Origin: CAZOOK01 sp964581385
GTDB lineage: Bacteria; Pseudomonadota; Gammaproteobacteria; Nevskiales; Nevskiaceae
Assembly: GCA_964581385.1 (NCBI GenBank)
Contig: CAZOOK010000003.1
Span: 124,001 to 188,000 of the forward strand
DNA: 64,000 nt
Reading direction: 5' to 3'
The position numbers and the translations under genes were made by a program. Shown piece after piece: positions 53,570-62,148 of this stretch. Position 1 is the first letter of the stretch. Every line of letters begins with the position of its first letter. The notes under the pieces were generated by a model. That model had not been told where the DNA came from and did not search any database. It saw only the letters and a program-made list of their open reading frames with translations.

Positions 53570-54940
53570 TCAGAACACGAAGTCCAGCGTGGTGGAAAAA
53601 ACGTTCGCGTAGGCAGCGGGAAGGACCGGTGGGATCGCGGGGTCGACGTTATTTCCCCACAACCCCGATCCGTTTGGATAGACGTGAAAATAGTCCCATT
53701 GGAATTTCAGCGCGATCTGGGCGGCAACGTCCCAGCGTGCGCCCAGCGATACCGAGCGCTGGTCAACGCGCGCTAAGTTGGAGCCTTGGGCAGACTGGCT
53801 ACCGGCGAGCTGGATTTGTTCGATGAGCCCCGGGGCAGCGCCCAAGGCAGGCGTCAGATCGGCTGTCCAGTTATATGGAATCGGCGTCCCACTTCGCTTC
53901 GGGAGCGCGCGGCCAATCATTGCAAAAGGGGTGACGGGTCCGATCCGATAGCCGAAGCTGGCATAGCTGCGCCAGCCGTTAACGACTAGAACTTCGCCGT
54001 TGACATAGCTGACTTCGCCTTGCAGCAGCCACGGGCCGCGATCATAGGTCACGGCCAAACCCATGTAGCGTGTCAGCGTGTGATCGAGCTTCAGCCTGGT
54101 ACTCAGTTCACTGGCTGTCGCCGCGTTCTCCGTTTGTCCCAGGCTCGTAAACAACGACTGGATCTGCTGCAGTCCCTGCACCAAATCATCGAGCTGCTGA
54201 AAATCAACCAGAGACGTGTGCGAGAGTTGATAGCTCAGCTTGACGGTGATTCCGTTGAACTCGCTCGACAACCCCAGATCAAAGATATTCTCGGAACGTG
54301 ATTTGCTCGGAGCGTCGGCGGGCGGGACGACTACTGTCGTACTTTGACGCGGTCCGTAAGCGGTCTTGGCGTGCCAGACACTGTTGCCGATCTGCCAAGT
54401 TTCCGTTACATCGATTCCGTCCACATAAAACACCGGAAGCCATCCATAAAATTCCGTGTTAGGTCGCACCCACGGAAAAGCAAAGCCGACATCACGATAG
54501 TTCGCCAGCAGAAACAGGTCCTCGCTGGTTCGACCCAGACGCAGGGTCAGATCCGCTATGGGCTGGTACGAAATAAAAGCCCAGTCGACCAGTTGAATGG
54601 GCGGGATGCCGTGGCCCTGCTCTTTGAGTACGAACTGCCCGACCGCTCCCCATTTGGACCCCATCGTGTAATTGGCCTGCATGCCGATGCGCGAATCGGC
54701 AAGCGCATCGCCATACCCGCCCGACTCTCCCGGCTCCGAGTTATCGCGACGGAATGTCCAAGGCTGGGAAATCTCGGTGTGCTGAGCGCCAACGGTGCCG
54801 AAGCCGTTGATCTGCAGGTTCGGGAGCACATCGATCGCCGCGAAAGCGGGCCGTCCCAGAACCGACGTCACCAAGCAAAGCATCGCAATGCGACGCCGGG
54901 CCATGTGAGCGGGACGATTTGCTTTCGATTGGGTCGTCAT
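53570..54940 (-). CDS. Porin-like outer-membrane protein
   Basis: A 456-residue protein with a signal peptide (RRRIAMLCLVTSVLGRPAFA) and an antiparallel strand pattern with terminal FSTTLDFVF. Blocks include NGFGTVGAQHTEISQPW, NYRDVGFAFPWVRPNTEFYG and LKFQWDYFHVYPNGSGLWG. The upstream region between 54,941 and 54,988 can extend the frame but lacks signal-peptide logic. It is the first gene of an operon with the PstS-like protein, so a role in uptake of an anion or in sensing is possible. Confidence 0.82.
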   Translation of the reverse strand: MTTQSKANRPAHMARRRIAMLCLVTSVLGRPAFAAIDVLPNLQINGFGTVGAQHTEISQPWTFRRDNSEPGESGGYGDALADSRIGMQANYTMGSKWGAVGQFVLKEQGHGIPPIQLVDWAFISYQPIADLTLRLGRTSEDLFLLANYRDVGFAFPWVRPNTEFYGWLPVFYVDGIDVTETWQIGNSVWHAKTAYGPRQSTTVVVPPADAPSKSRSENIFDLGLSSEFNGITVKLSYQLSHTSLVDFQQLDDLVQGLQQIQSLFTSLGQTENAATASELSTRLKLDHTLTRYMGLAVTYDRGPWLLQGEVSYVNGEVLVVNGWRSYASFGYRIGPVTPFAMIGRALPKRSGTPIPYNWTADLTPALGAAPGLIEQIQLAGSQSAQGSNLARVDQRSVSLGARWDVAAQIALKFQWDYFHVYPNGSGLWGNNVDPAIPPVLPAAYANVFSTTLDFVF

Positions 54941-55060
54941 GATCCGCTTTTTAGTATCCCTATATCGGATTGTCGATCGGAAACTCAATCAGGACGTACT
55001 TCTCCCGCCTGCCGGTGAGCACAAATCATCTGTGCCAAACCGGCAACTGCAAATGCGATG

Positions 55061-55088
55061 AAAAAACCCCGGGGCTCGGATCCAGGGT
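55061..55088 (-). terminator. Intrinsic terminator after the SCP2 gene
   Basis: On the minus strand AACCC...GGGTT forms a stem with GC-rich interior, followed by a run of six T (AAAAAA at 55,061-55,066 on the plus strand). It stands 24 bases after the SCP2 stop. Confidence 0.75.
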
Positions 55089-55111
55089 TATTGTCGTTTG
55101 TCAGAATTCGC

Positions 55112-55426
55112 TTACAGCTTGGTGGCGTCGAAGAAGTTCGCCATGCGCTGCGCCAGCATCAGATCGCCATCGACCTGCAGCTTGCCGGTCATGAACGCGG
55201 TCATGCCATTGAGTTCACCCATCATCAGCTGAACCATGTCGTTGTCTTCCATGGTGATGGTGACATCGGCGTTCGGCGCGCTGCCGCTGCTGACGCTGCA
55301 GGCACCATTCTTGAGCGTGGCGTAGCCCGGCGTCGAGGTGTTGAACTGGATGACGCAATTGGTGCCGGCGGCGGCATCAGGATTGAAAGCAGCTGGCAGC
55401 TTACTGAGCAGTTCGGTGAAGGTCAC
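55112..55426 (-). CDS. SCP2 sterol-binding domain protein
   Basis: A 104-residue protein consisting of one SCP2 domain: FNTSTPGYATLKNGACSV, DVTITMEDNDMVQLMMGELNG and AFMTGKLQVDGDLMLAQRMANFF are typical blocks of the family that binds sterols or acyl chains in a hydrophobic tunnel. It is monocistronic, ended by an intrinsic terminator. The theme of hydrophobic ligands agrees with the DUF1302/RND run and with the steroid-type dioxygenase at the left end. Confidence 0.9.
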   Translation of the reverse strand: MTFTELLSKLPAAFNPDAAAGTNCVIQFNTSTPGYATLKNGACSVSSGSAPNADVTITMEDNDMVQLMMGELNGMTAFMTGKLQVDGDLMLAQRMANFFDATKL

Positions 55427-55772
55427 GTGGGTCTCCTGGAGTTATTGGGACATGAATGCTAAACATCCGCTGGGAGGACGGCAACCCACTAACGGATGAT
55501 CACGCCCGCTGCATAGCGTCGCGACCGGAAGCTAAAGCGCCCTGGCGCGAGAAGCGAAAGCGACGGTTTGAGCAAATATTACGTGTAAGTATCAAATATT
55601 CATCCCATACGGCTCTTGTCGCCCAGTCGCGCTCCGGGATTCTTAGAATCTTTTTAAAAACCGACACTAACTGCGCATCGCGAGGAGGATCGCGGCGAGC
55701 AGCTAGACTTGGGTGTCGAGTGCGACATGCCGCTTGCGGCCTGATATTGATCAAAATCCAGGCGATTGCGCG
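55427..55772. other. Intergenic region with a weak FNR-like dyad
   Basis: The 346-base stretch lies between the SCP2 start and the HI0933-family stop. CTGATATTGATCAA (55,741-55,754) matches 13 of 14 bases of the FNR dyad but lies more than 300 bases from the SCP2 start. No gene or RNA is evident. Confidence 0.45.
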
Positions 55773-57023
55773 CTATCCGAGCAAGCGCGAACCACGCAGC
55801 CATTCCACCGCGCCCGCACCGGCGCATCGCCCGCTCGCCACACATGCCGCGAGCAGGTAGCCGCCGGTTGGTGCTTCCCAGTCCAGCATCTCTCCTGCGC
55901 AGAACACGCCTGGGCGGGTGCGCAGCATGAGCCGATCGTCTACTGCATCAAACCTGACGCCGCCGGCACTGCTGATCGCCTCGGCCAATGGCCGGGGACG
56001 CGTGAGTGTCAGCGGCAGCGCTTTGATCCACACCGCCAGTTTCTCGGCATCGGCGAAGTCGGCCTTGGGCACCACTTCGTAAACGAGTCCGGTCTTGACG
56101 GCGTCGAACCCTGCGATGCGGCGCAAAGTCTCGCTCAGCGACCGGCCCGAGCGCGGGCGCCCGAGGTCGCGCGCAAGTTGTGCCGCCTCATGCCCCGGCG
56201 CGAGATCGAGATGCAGAACCGCGGCGCCATTCGCATTGATTTCGTCACGCAGCGATGCCGATAACGCATAGATCAAGCCGCCCTCGACGCCGGTCGCGGT
56301 GACGATGAATTCTCCTTGTTGCTGCCGGCGTTCGCCCCTGTCGCCGCGCAGGATCGCCACGACTCGTTTCACCGGCCAACCGGCGAAGCGTTGCGCGAAA
56401 TGCTCGCTCCAATCGATATCGAATCCGCAGTTCGCCGGCTGCAGCCGCTCCAGGTCCACGCCCGCCGCCGTCAGCCACGACGTCCACGCGCCGTCTGAGC
56501 CGAGTTGCGGCCAGCTGCCGCCGCCGAGCGCGAATATCACCGCATTCGAATGCACGCGGCGCTCGCCATCCGGTGTGCGGAATCGCAGTGCGCCGGTTTC
56601 GTCCCAACCTTCGCAGCGATGGCGGACATGGAAACGCACTCCCTGCTCCCTCAGACGACGCACCCAGCCGCGCAGCAACGGCGCGGCCTTGAGCCCGACC
56701 GGAAACACGCGGCCGGAGCTGCCGACGAAGGTTTCGACTCCGAGCTGCCGGGCCCACGCCCGTAGCGCATCGGCGTCAAAAACCTGCAGCCAGCGCGCAA
56801 CTTCCGGCTCGCGTCCGATGTAGCGTCGCACGAAGGCGTCGAATGGCTCGGAGTGCGTGAGGTTCAGCCCACCCTTGCCCGCCAGCAGAAACTTGCGGCC
56901 GACCGAACCCATGCCCTCGTAGATGTCGACGTCGACGCCAGCCGCGCGCGCGACCTCGGCTGCCATCAAACCAGCCGGGCCGCCACCGACGACAGCGAGC
57001 GTGACTGCGGATTGTTCATTCAT
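55773..57023 (-). CDS. HI0933/YhiN-family flavoprotein
   Basis: A 416-residue FAD/NAD(P) oxidoreductase of the HI0933 family (TIGR03862-like). FAD binding is seen at VVGGGPAGLMAAEVARAAGVDVDIYEG; GRKFLLAGKGGLNLTHSEP is the family signature; the end carries CAGEMLDWEAPTGGYLLAACVASGRCAG. Length matches the family. Its role is uncertain: relatives have been linked to tRNA or flavin-dependent reductions but without a firm reaction. It diverges from guaA with 75 bases between starts. Confidence 0.9.
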   Translation of the reverse strand: MNEQSAVTLAVVGGGPAGLMAAEVARAAGVDVDIYEGMGSVGRKFLLAGKGGLNLTHSEPFDAFVRRYIGREPEVARWLQVFDADALRAWARQLGVETFVGSSGRVFPVGLKAAPLLRGWVRRLREQGVRFHVRHRCEGWDETGALRFRTPDGERRVHSNAVIFALGGGSWPQLGSDGAWTSWLTAAGVDLERLQPANCGFDIDWSEHFAQRFAGWPVKRVVAILRGDRGERRQQQGEFIVTATGVEGGLIYALSASLRDEINANGAAVLHLDLAPGHEAAQLARDLGRPRSGRSLSETLRRIAGFDAVKTGLVYEVVPKADFADAEKLAVWIKALPLTLTRPRPLAEAISSAGGVRFDAVDDRLMLRTRPGVFCAGEMLDWEAPTGGYLLAACVASGRCAGAGAVEWLRGSRLLG

Positions 57024-57098
57024 TGTGGAATGGTGGCATGAGCGGCGCTCCGCGGGTGTGATCGACTAAAATCACACTTTGAAAAGGCGCCACTCCGC

Positions 57099-58670
57099 AT
57101 GAATATCCACGCCGATAAAATCCTCATCCTCGATTTCGGGTCGCAATACACACAGCTCATCGCCCGTCGCATCCGCGAGCTCGGCGTCTACAGCGAGATC
57201 CATCCCTGGGATATCGGTGAAGCCGCAGTGCGCGCCTTCGCGCCGAAAGGCATCGTGCTGTCGGGTGGACCGGAATCGGTGACGGAAGCGAGCTCGCCGC
57301 GCGCACCGGACTGTGTATGGAATCTCGGCGTGCCGGTACTTGGCATCTGCTACGGCATGCAGACGATGGCCGAACAGCTCGGCGGCAAGGTCGAGCCGGG
57401 ACACATCAAGGAATTCGGCTATGCCGAGATCCGTGCGCGTGGCCATTCCACGCTGCTGCGCGACATCGAGGATCGCGTCAACGGCGAAGGCCACGGCCTG
57501 TTGGACGTCTGGATGAGCCACGGCGACCGCGTCAGCGAAATCCCCGTCGGCTTCAAGCTGATCGCATCGACCAAGGATGTGCCGATCGCCGGTATCGCCG
57601 ACGAGACACGCAAGCTGTACGCGATTCAGTTCCATCCGGAAGTCACCCATACCACGCAGGGCACGCGCATCTACGCGCGCTTCGTGCACGACATCTGCGG
57701 CTGCGGTAGCGCGTGGACGGCAGGCAACATCATCGAGGACTCGATCGCGCGGGTGCGCGCGCAGATCGGCGGCGGCAAAGTGCTGCTGGGACTATCGGGC
57801 GGCGTCGACTCATCGGTCGTCGCGGCGCTGCTGCACAAGGCGATCGGCGACCAGCTCACCTGCGTGTTTGTCGACCACGGTCTGCTGCGCCATCAGGAAG
57901 GCGATCAGGTCATGCAGGTATTCGCCAAGAACCTCGGCGTCAAGGTAATCCGCGTCAACGCCGAAGCGCGCTTCCTCGGCGAACTCGAAGGGATCACCGA
58001 TCCGGAAGCCAAGCGCAAAATCATCGGCCGGCTGTTCATCGAAGTCTTCGACGAGGAAGCCGGCAAGATCAAGGACGTGGATTTTCTGGCGCAGGGCACG
58101 ATCTATCCCGACGTGATCGAGTCCGCCGGCGCCAAGACCGGCAAGGCGCACATGATCAAGAGCCACCACAATGTCGGCGGCCTGCCGGAGCGCATGAAAC
58201 TCAAGCTGGTCGAACCGCTGCGCGAGCTGTTCAAGGACGAGGTGCGCAAAATCGGTCTCGAGCTTGGACTACCGGCGGAAATGGTACATCGTCATCCCTT
58301 CCCCGGCCCCGGCCTCGGCGTACGCATCCTCGGTGAAGTCACCAAGCGCGCCGCCGACACCCTGCGCCTCGCCGATCACATCTTCATCGAAGAACTGCGC
58401 AAGGCCGGCTGGTACGACAAGACCAGTCAGGCATTCGCAGTGTTCCTGCCGGTGAAAAGCGTCGGCGTCACCGGCGACGGCCGCCGCCACGAACCCGTCG
58501 TCGCTTTGCGTGCCGTCGAAACCATCGATTTCATGACCGCACGCTGGGCACATCTGCCCTATGAACTGCTGGACATCTGCTCGCGGCGTATCGTCAACGA
58601 AGTGCCTGGACTCTCGCGCGTGGTCTACGACATCTCCGGCAAGCCGCCGGCGACGATCGAGTGGGAGTAA
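57099..58670 (+). CDS. guaA: GMP synthase (glutamine-hydrolysing)
   Basis: A 523-residue enzyme that aminates XMP. The glutaminase domain has ILDFGSQYTQLIARRIRE, the nucleophile Cys84 in LGICYGMQTM and the catalytic His in QFHPEV. The ATP-pyrophosphatase domain follows, with the P-loop LLGLSGGVDSSVVA, then a dimerisation domain ending PPATIEWE. The 3' end is the common target of genomic islands in other bacteria; here a second, slightly different copy of its last 93 bases occurs 2.6 kb downstream. Confidence 0.96.
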   Translation: MNIHADKILILDFGSQYTQLIARRIRELGVYSEIHPWDIGEAAVRAFAPKGIVLSGGPESVTEASSPRAPDCVWNLGVPVLGICYGMQTMAEQLGGKVEPGHIKEFGYAEIRARGHSTLLRDIEDRVNGEGHGLLDVWMSHGDRVSEIPVGFKLIASTKDVPIAGIADETRKLYAIQFHPEVTHTTQGTRIYARFVHDICGCGSAWTAGNIIEDSIARVRAQIGGGKVLLGLSGGVDSSVVAALLHKAIGDQLTCVFVDHGLLRHQEGDQVMQVFAKNLGVKVIRVNAEARFLGELEGITDPEAKRKIIGRLFIEVFDEEAGKIKDVDFLAQGTIYPDVIESAGAKTGKAHMIKSHHNVGGLPERMKLKLVEPLRELFKDEVRKIGLELGLPAEMVHRHPFPGPGLGVRILGEVTKRAADTLRLADHIFIEELRKAGWYDKTSQAFAVFLPVKSVGVTGDGRRHEPVVALRAVETIDFMTARWAHLPYELLDICSRRIVNEVPGLSRVVYDISGKPPATIEWE

Positions 58671-58671
58671 G
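58579..58671 (+). repeat. Left att-like repeat (3' end of guaA)
   Basis: The last 93 bases of guaA, encoding RRIVNEVPGLSRVVYDISG and PPATIEWE with the stop codon, recur at 61,242-61,334 in the same orientation. Confidence 0.8.
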
Positions 58672-58925
58672 AACGCGCGCTCGAAACAGGTCACCCACAG
58701 TATCTTGACTGCTTAATTCACGAAGGGGTCGAGCGGATGCTTGTGCGCGGAAACCCTTGCCGGCAACAAGTGCCACAGGACTCTGCCACGGCTTGACGAA
58801 TAATAAACGTAGGAACTGTGAAGCTGATCACAGTTTGTATGTACGCATTGTGGAAAGATCTCTCCATCGCAATGAGCGCGGATCAAGCGTTATTGCGACA
58901 TGATTTAATAATTTGGGGGTTCACA

Positions 58926-60290
58926 ATGAATAATTATCTACGGGGAGGGGTGCAGGCCGGCTGGGCCACCTTGTTTTCTTTTGGCGTCGCCGGGGTGCCA
59001 TTGCTGGCCCAGGCTAGCAATCTACCGACAGCGGTAGGTGACAGCTTCAAGATTAATTCGCCGACAGATTTCGCTGATCCTAACAACAGCCCAGACGTTG
59101 CCCGCTCCGCCAGCGGTGGCTTCGTGGTCGCGTGGGCGGGCACGGAAAGCGCCGACACCAACTACAGTATTTACGTGCGACGGTTTTCCAAGGGGGGTGC
59201 GGCATTGGGGTCCGAATTCATTGCCAATGCCGCTCCTTCGACGGCGACAATGACGATATCCAAACCAAAGGTAGCGATCGCTGACGACGGCGGATTCGTT
59301 GTCGTTTGGCAGGATGAAAACAGAGACCCGAGCAATGGCAACACCAGCATTGTTTATAAAGGCCGTCTCTTTGCCGCAAATGGCACGCCGCGCATGAACG
59401 AGTTTTGCCTTGATCCAGTCTGCACAAGCGAAGACGATTCAGGAATCGACGGCAAGACGGTCGCTATGGACGCAGCTGGGAATTTTGTCGTGTCTTGGAT
59501 CGATTTTGGTACCACCAGCACCGATGCTTCGATCAAAGCGCGCCGCTTTTCATCGGATGGCAGCGCGCTGGATGCAGCGCCGATGACGGTGGCGAGCGGG
59601 TTTCACCTCGGGAATCTCGGAAGCACTTTGCCGCGGGGACTCACATCGACACGCAATCGCAAAAGCGGCGATTTCGTCATCGCATGGCAGAAGATTCATG
59701 GCTATTCCGTGCTGCTTTTATTGGCCGGAACCAACGAAACAATTGAAGCTCAACGTTACAGTGCCGCTGGGAAGGTGGTCGGTCGGCCGCTGCTGGTGAA
59801 CAGTTGTTCGAGTCTGTATTCATATTCGATTATCGCCGGTTGCACGATGTCCACCGCCAACCTGCCGCAGCTGACCATGACGGGCGACGATGCCGGCAAC
59901 CTCATCTTCGCCTGGACGCAGACCGGCAAGCAAGACGGTTCCAAGCTTTATGCGCGCCGCTTCACATCCGCCGGCAGAGCTGCAGGCGCCAAGTTCAGCG
60001 TGGCGTCACTCGGCAGACTCGGCGGCACGTTGAGTACCGCTCAGGATGATGCTGGTGATTTCGTTACGGCTTGGGATGACGCTTCGGTTGTTCTTGGACA
60101 AAGTGTGAGCGCCAGTGATTCCGTTCTGGCGTCGAATCTACAGATTTCCCCTGCGGATAAGACAACTCTAGGCGGCGCAGTTGCCGCGGATTCAGACGGA
60201 AATCTCACTGCAGTTTGGGTGGAGTACACAGCTACTGGCGAAAATAGTGCAACCGGTACGGTGGTAGGACAGCTTTACAAGTTTCCATAA
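58926..60290 (+). CDS. Secreted repeat protein, predicted seven-bladed beta-propeller
   Basis: A 454-residue protein with a signal peptide (WATLFSFGVAGVPLLAQAS). Seven repeats of roughly 45-65 residues share the pattern G-x-[FL]-[VI]-x-x-W, then a strand ending RRF or similar and a G-x-x-x-G turn: GGFVVAW, GGFVVVW, GNFVVSW, GDFVIAW, GNLIFAW, GDFVTAW, GNLTAVW. That count equals a closed seven-bladed propeller. No catalytic residues or family match are recognised. The start is set at the ATG preceding the signal peptide; the frame opens further upstream. It is the first gene of the islet following guaA. Confidence 0.75.
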   Translation: MNNYLRGGVQAGWATLFSFGVAGVPLLAQASNLPTAVGDSFKINSPTDFADPNNSPDVARSASGGFVVAWAGTESADTNYSIYVRRFSKGGAALGSEFIANAAPSTATMTISKPKVAIADDGGFVVVWQDENRDPSNGNTSIVYKGRLFAANGTPRMNEFCLDPVCTSEDDSGIDGKTVAMDAAGNFVVSWIDFGTTSTDASIKARRFSSDGSALDAAPMTVASGFHLGNLGSTLPRGLTSTRNRKSGDFVIAWQKIHGYSVLLLLAGTNETIEAQRYSAAGKVVGRPLLVNSCSSLYSYSIIAGCTMSTANLPQLTMTGDDAGNLIFAWTQTGKQDGSKLYARRFTSAGRAAGAKFSVASLGRLGGTLSTAQDDAGDFVTAWDDASVVLGQSVSASDSVLASNLQISPADKTTLGGAVAADSDGNLTAVWVEYTATGENSATGTVVGQLYKFP

Positions 60291-60404
60291 GATTTTTCCC
60301 GCGTCGGCAAGTTGGGTGCGTAGGCCTTTTGTGCCCACGCGGCTCATAACTGTGGAGTCCGCGTGGGGACTCAATCCCATCACAGCACATGGAGAGGTTT
60401 GACT

Positions 60405-61184
60405 ATGCGTATCCGTTCATTCATCAGCGCTCGTTTATCTTCGACACTCGTCAGCATCGCAATTGCGACCGTTGGAATGGTGGCGACACCGGCATTCGCG
60501 GTGCCGCCGTCGCCCGAAGGCACCTATGTCGACTGGAACATTCCAGGCACGCACGAAAGCCAGGATTTTTACGTCTATCCGACATCGCAAAACCAATACT
60601 ACTTTTGGGCCGATCAGTTCAGCTTCACCGGTGGCCAGGGGTGCGGAGCGCCGGCGGGCGTATCACTGTGCGCGTATATGGGGTTGCAGAACAATGCGAG
60701 CGGCCATGTCGCAATATTCAGTGTGTTCGGCAACGGTGTGACGGGTTCGACCGGTCAGGCGTTGACGGTTTGTTCTTCAGGGTGCGAAGGCCCCGGCTGG
60801 TCGATTCTTGTGCCATACGCCTGGCAGGTCGGACATTATTATCGCGTCCGTGCGTGGATCGTCGGTACGGATACGTGGGGGTTTTGGGTCGCCGAAGTTA
60901 ATGCAGCGCTCAATACGGTGATCAGCGAGTCATACCTGGGATCCATCACGGCACCGGGATCGCATTGGATCGGTGCATCCTCGACGACTTTCACCGAAGA
61001 CTTCGGGCCGTCCATCACCGCCTGCTCGCAAATTCCCTATGCAGGTTCATTCCAGCAGGTGCGTGATGAAAGCCTGCGGGCAACGACGCCATCGCCCCAT
61101 TTTTCGACAAACGCCGGCTGCAACAATTCGTCGATCACCAAGAGCGGCTCCTGGTATGAGCAGCAGATGGGCGTGCCGCAATAG
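60405..61184 (+). CDS. Secreted protein of unknown family in the guaA islet
   Basis: A 259-residue protein with a signal peptide (SIAIATVGMVATPAFA) and a beta-rich, Trp/Tyr-rich body (TYVDWNIPGTHESQDFYVY, YYFWADQFSFTGGQGCG, WIVGTDTWGFWVAEVNA). Several Cys residues (GQGCGAPAGVSLC, VCSSGCEG) suggest disulphides. A GGAGAGG Shine-Dalgarno precedes the ATG. The regular strand pattern suggests a jelly-roll-like carbohydrate- or surface-binding domain, but I recognise no family. It lies between the two guaA-end repeats. Confidence 0.7.
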   Translation: MRIRSFISARLSSTLVSIAIATVGMVATPAFAVPPSPEGTYVDWNIPGTHESQDFYVYPTSQNQYYFWADQFSFTGGQGCGAPAGVSLCAYMGLQNNASGHVAIFSVFGNGVTGSTGQALTVCSSGCEGPGWSILVPYAWQVGHYYRVRAWIVGTDTWGFWVAEVNAALNTVISESYLGSITAPGSHWIGASSTTFTEDFGPSITACSQIPYAGSFQQVRDESLRATTPSPHFSTNAGCNNSSITKSGSWYEQQMGVPQ

Positions 61185-61241
61185 CTTTCGGATCAGCCAG
61201 CCGCGGTGCTCGGTAGCGCGCGTTGAGCACGCCTGTCCTCG

Positions 61242-61334
61242 GCTCGCGCCGCGTCGTCAACGACGTGCCGGGACTCTCGCGCGTCGTCTACGACATCTCC
61301 GGCAAGCCGCCGGCGACAATCGAGTGGGAGTAAG
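61242..61334 (+). repeat. Right att-like repeat (displaced guaA 3' end)
   Basis: Encodes RRVVNDVPGLSRVVYDISG and PPATIEWE plus stop, without an upstream guaA reading frame. It differs from the functional end at seven of 93 positions, with an identical 32-base block. This is the pattern left by site-specific insertion at the guaA 3' end. Confidence 0.8.
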
Positions 61335-61581
61335 GTCATATCAAAAAGGCCGCCCGCGCCTCTAGCATCTCGCGGGCGGCAGTCCAATCCGGTCGCGATG
61401 GCGTGGGGAAGCAGCGCTGGCCGGAGTGATGCGTACATTCATAAGCACGTAAAAGCGGATCGATTCGCGCCATCCGCCGCAATGTCCGCTTGAAGCGGGG
61501 CGGGACTCCATGCACGATGCCCTCACAATGCAGCGGCTAAAGTGATTGTCAGCAGGCCCTAGGCGAGATCGGAGAAGGCGC
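61335..61581. other. Non-coding stretch right of the guaA-end repeat
   Basis: Contains a strong hairpin at 61,347-61,381 and the leader of the FMN reductase gene. No gene is evident. It may be the original downstream flank of guaA. Confidence 0.5.
61347..61381 (-). terminator. Strong hairpin with T-run on the minus strand
   Basis: GCCGCCCGCG and CGCGGGCGGC form a 10-bp stem; on the minus strand the stem is followed by CTTTTTG. On the plus strand no T-run follows, so its use as the original guaA terminator is uncertain. Confidence 0.5.
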
Positions 61582-62148
61582 GTGACGAAAATACTTGGGA
61601 TATCGGGCAGCCTGCGCAAAGGCTCTTACAACGCAGCGCTGCTCAATAGCGCCGCGGGTCTCGTCGGAGATGGAGTGAAACTGGAAATCGCCTCCATCCG
61701 GGGTATTCCCCTCTATGACGCCGATGTCGAAGCCGCCGACGGGATTCCCAAGGCCGTGGCTGAACTCAAGGCGCGAGTGCTGGATTGCGACGGACTGTTG
61801 CTGGCAACGCCTGAATACAACAACGGCATCCCCGGCGTCTTCAAGAACGCGATCGACTGGATGTCGCGCCCGCCGGCGGATACCGCCAAAATCTTCCGCG
61901 ACCGGCCGGTCGCGCTGATGGGGGCCAGTCCCGGTCCTTTCGGTACGATCCTCGCGCAGGAACAATGGCTGCCGGTGCTGCGTACGCTGGGAATGCGCCC
62001 GTGGTTCGGCGGACGCCTGATGGTGTCGCGTGCCAATCAAGTGTTCAACGAATCCGGCGAGATGATTGACGAAAAGATAAAGGCCCAGCTTCGTGACTTC
62101 CTGAGTGGCTTCGTTAACTTCGTCAGAAGCGGAACCAAGTCAACTTAA
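61582..62148 (+). CDS. NAD(P)H-dependent FMN reductase (quinone/chromate-reductase type)
   Basis: A 188-residue flavodoxin-like enzyme beginning ILGISGSLRKGSYNAALL, the FMN phosphate loop, and with LLATPEYNNGIPGVFKNAIDW, the family's second flavin motif. Members reduce quinones, azo dyes or chromate. Start is a GTG after GGAGAAGG. It overlaps the stop of the esterase gene on the other strand by four bases. Confidence 0.9.
   Translation: MTKILGISGSLRKGSYNAALLNSAAGLVGDGVKLEIASIRGIPLYDADVEAADGIPKAVAELKARVLDCDGLLLATPEYNNGIPGVFKNAIDWMSRPPADTAKIFRDRPVALMGASPGPFGTILAQEQWLPVLRTLGMRPWFGGRLMVSRANQVFNESGEMIDEKIKAQLRDFLSGFVNFVRSGTKST

Noticed and set aside
55741..55754. Second FNR-like dyad
   Set aside because: One mismatch and more than 300 bases from any start codon it could control; kept only as a note.
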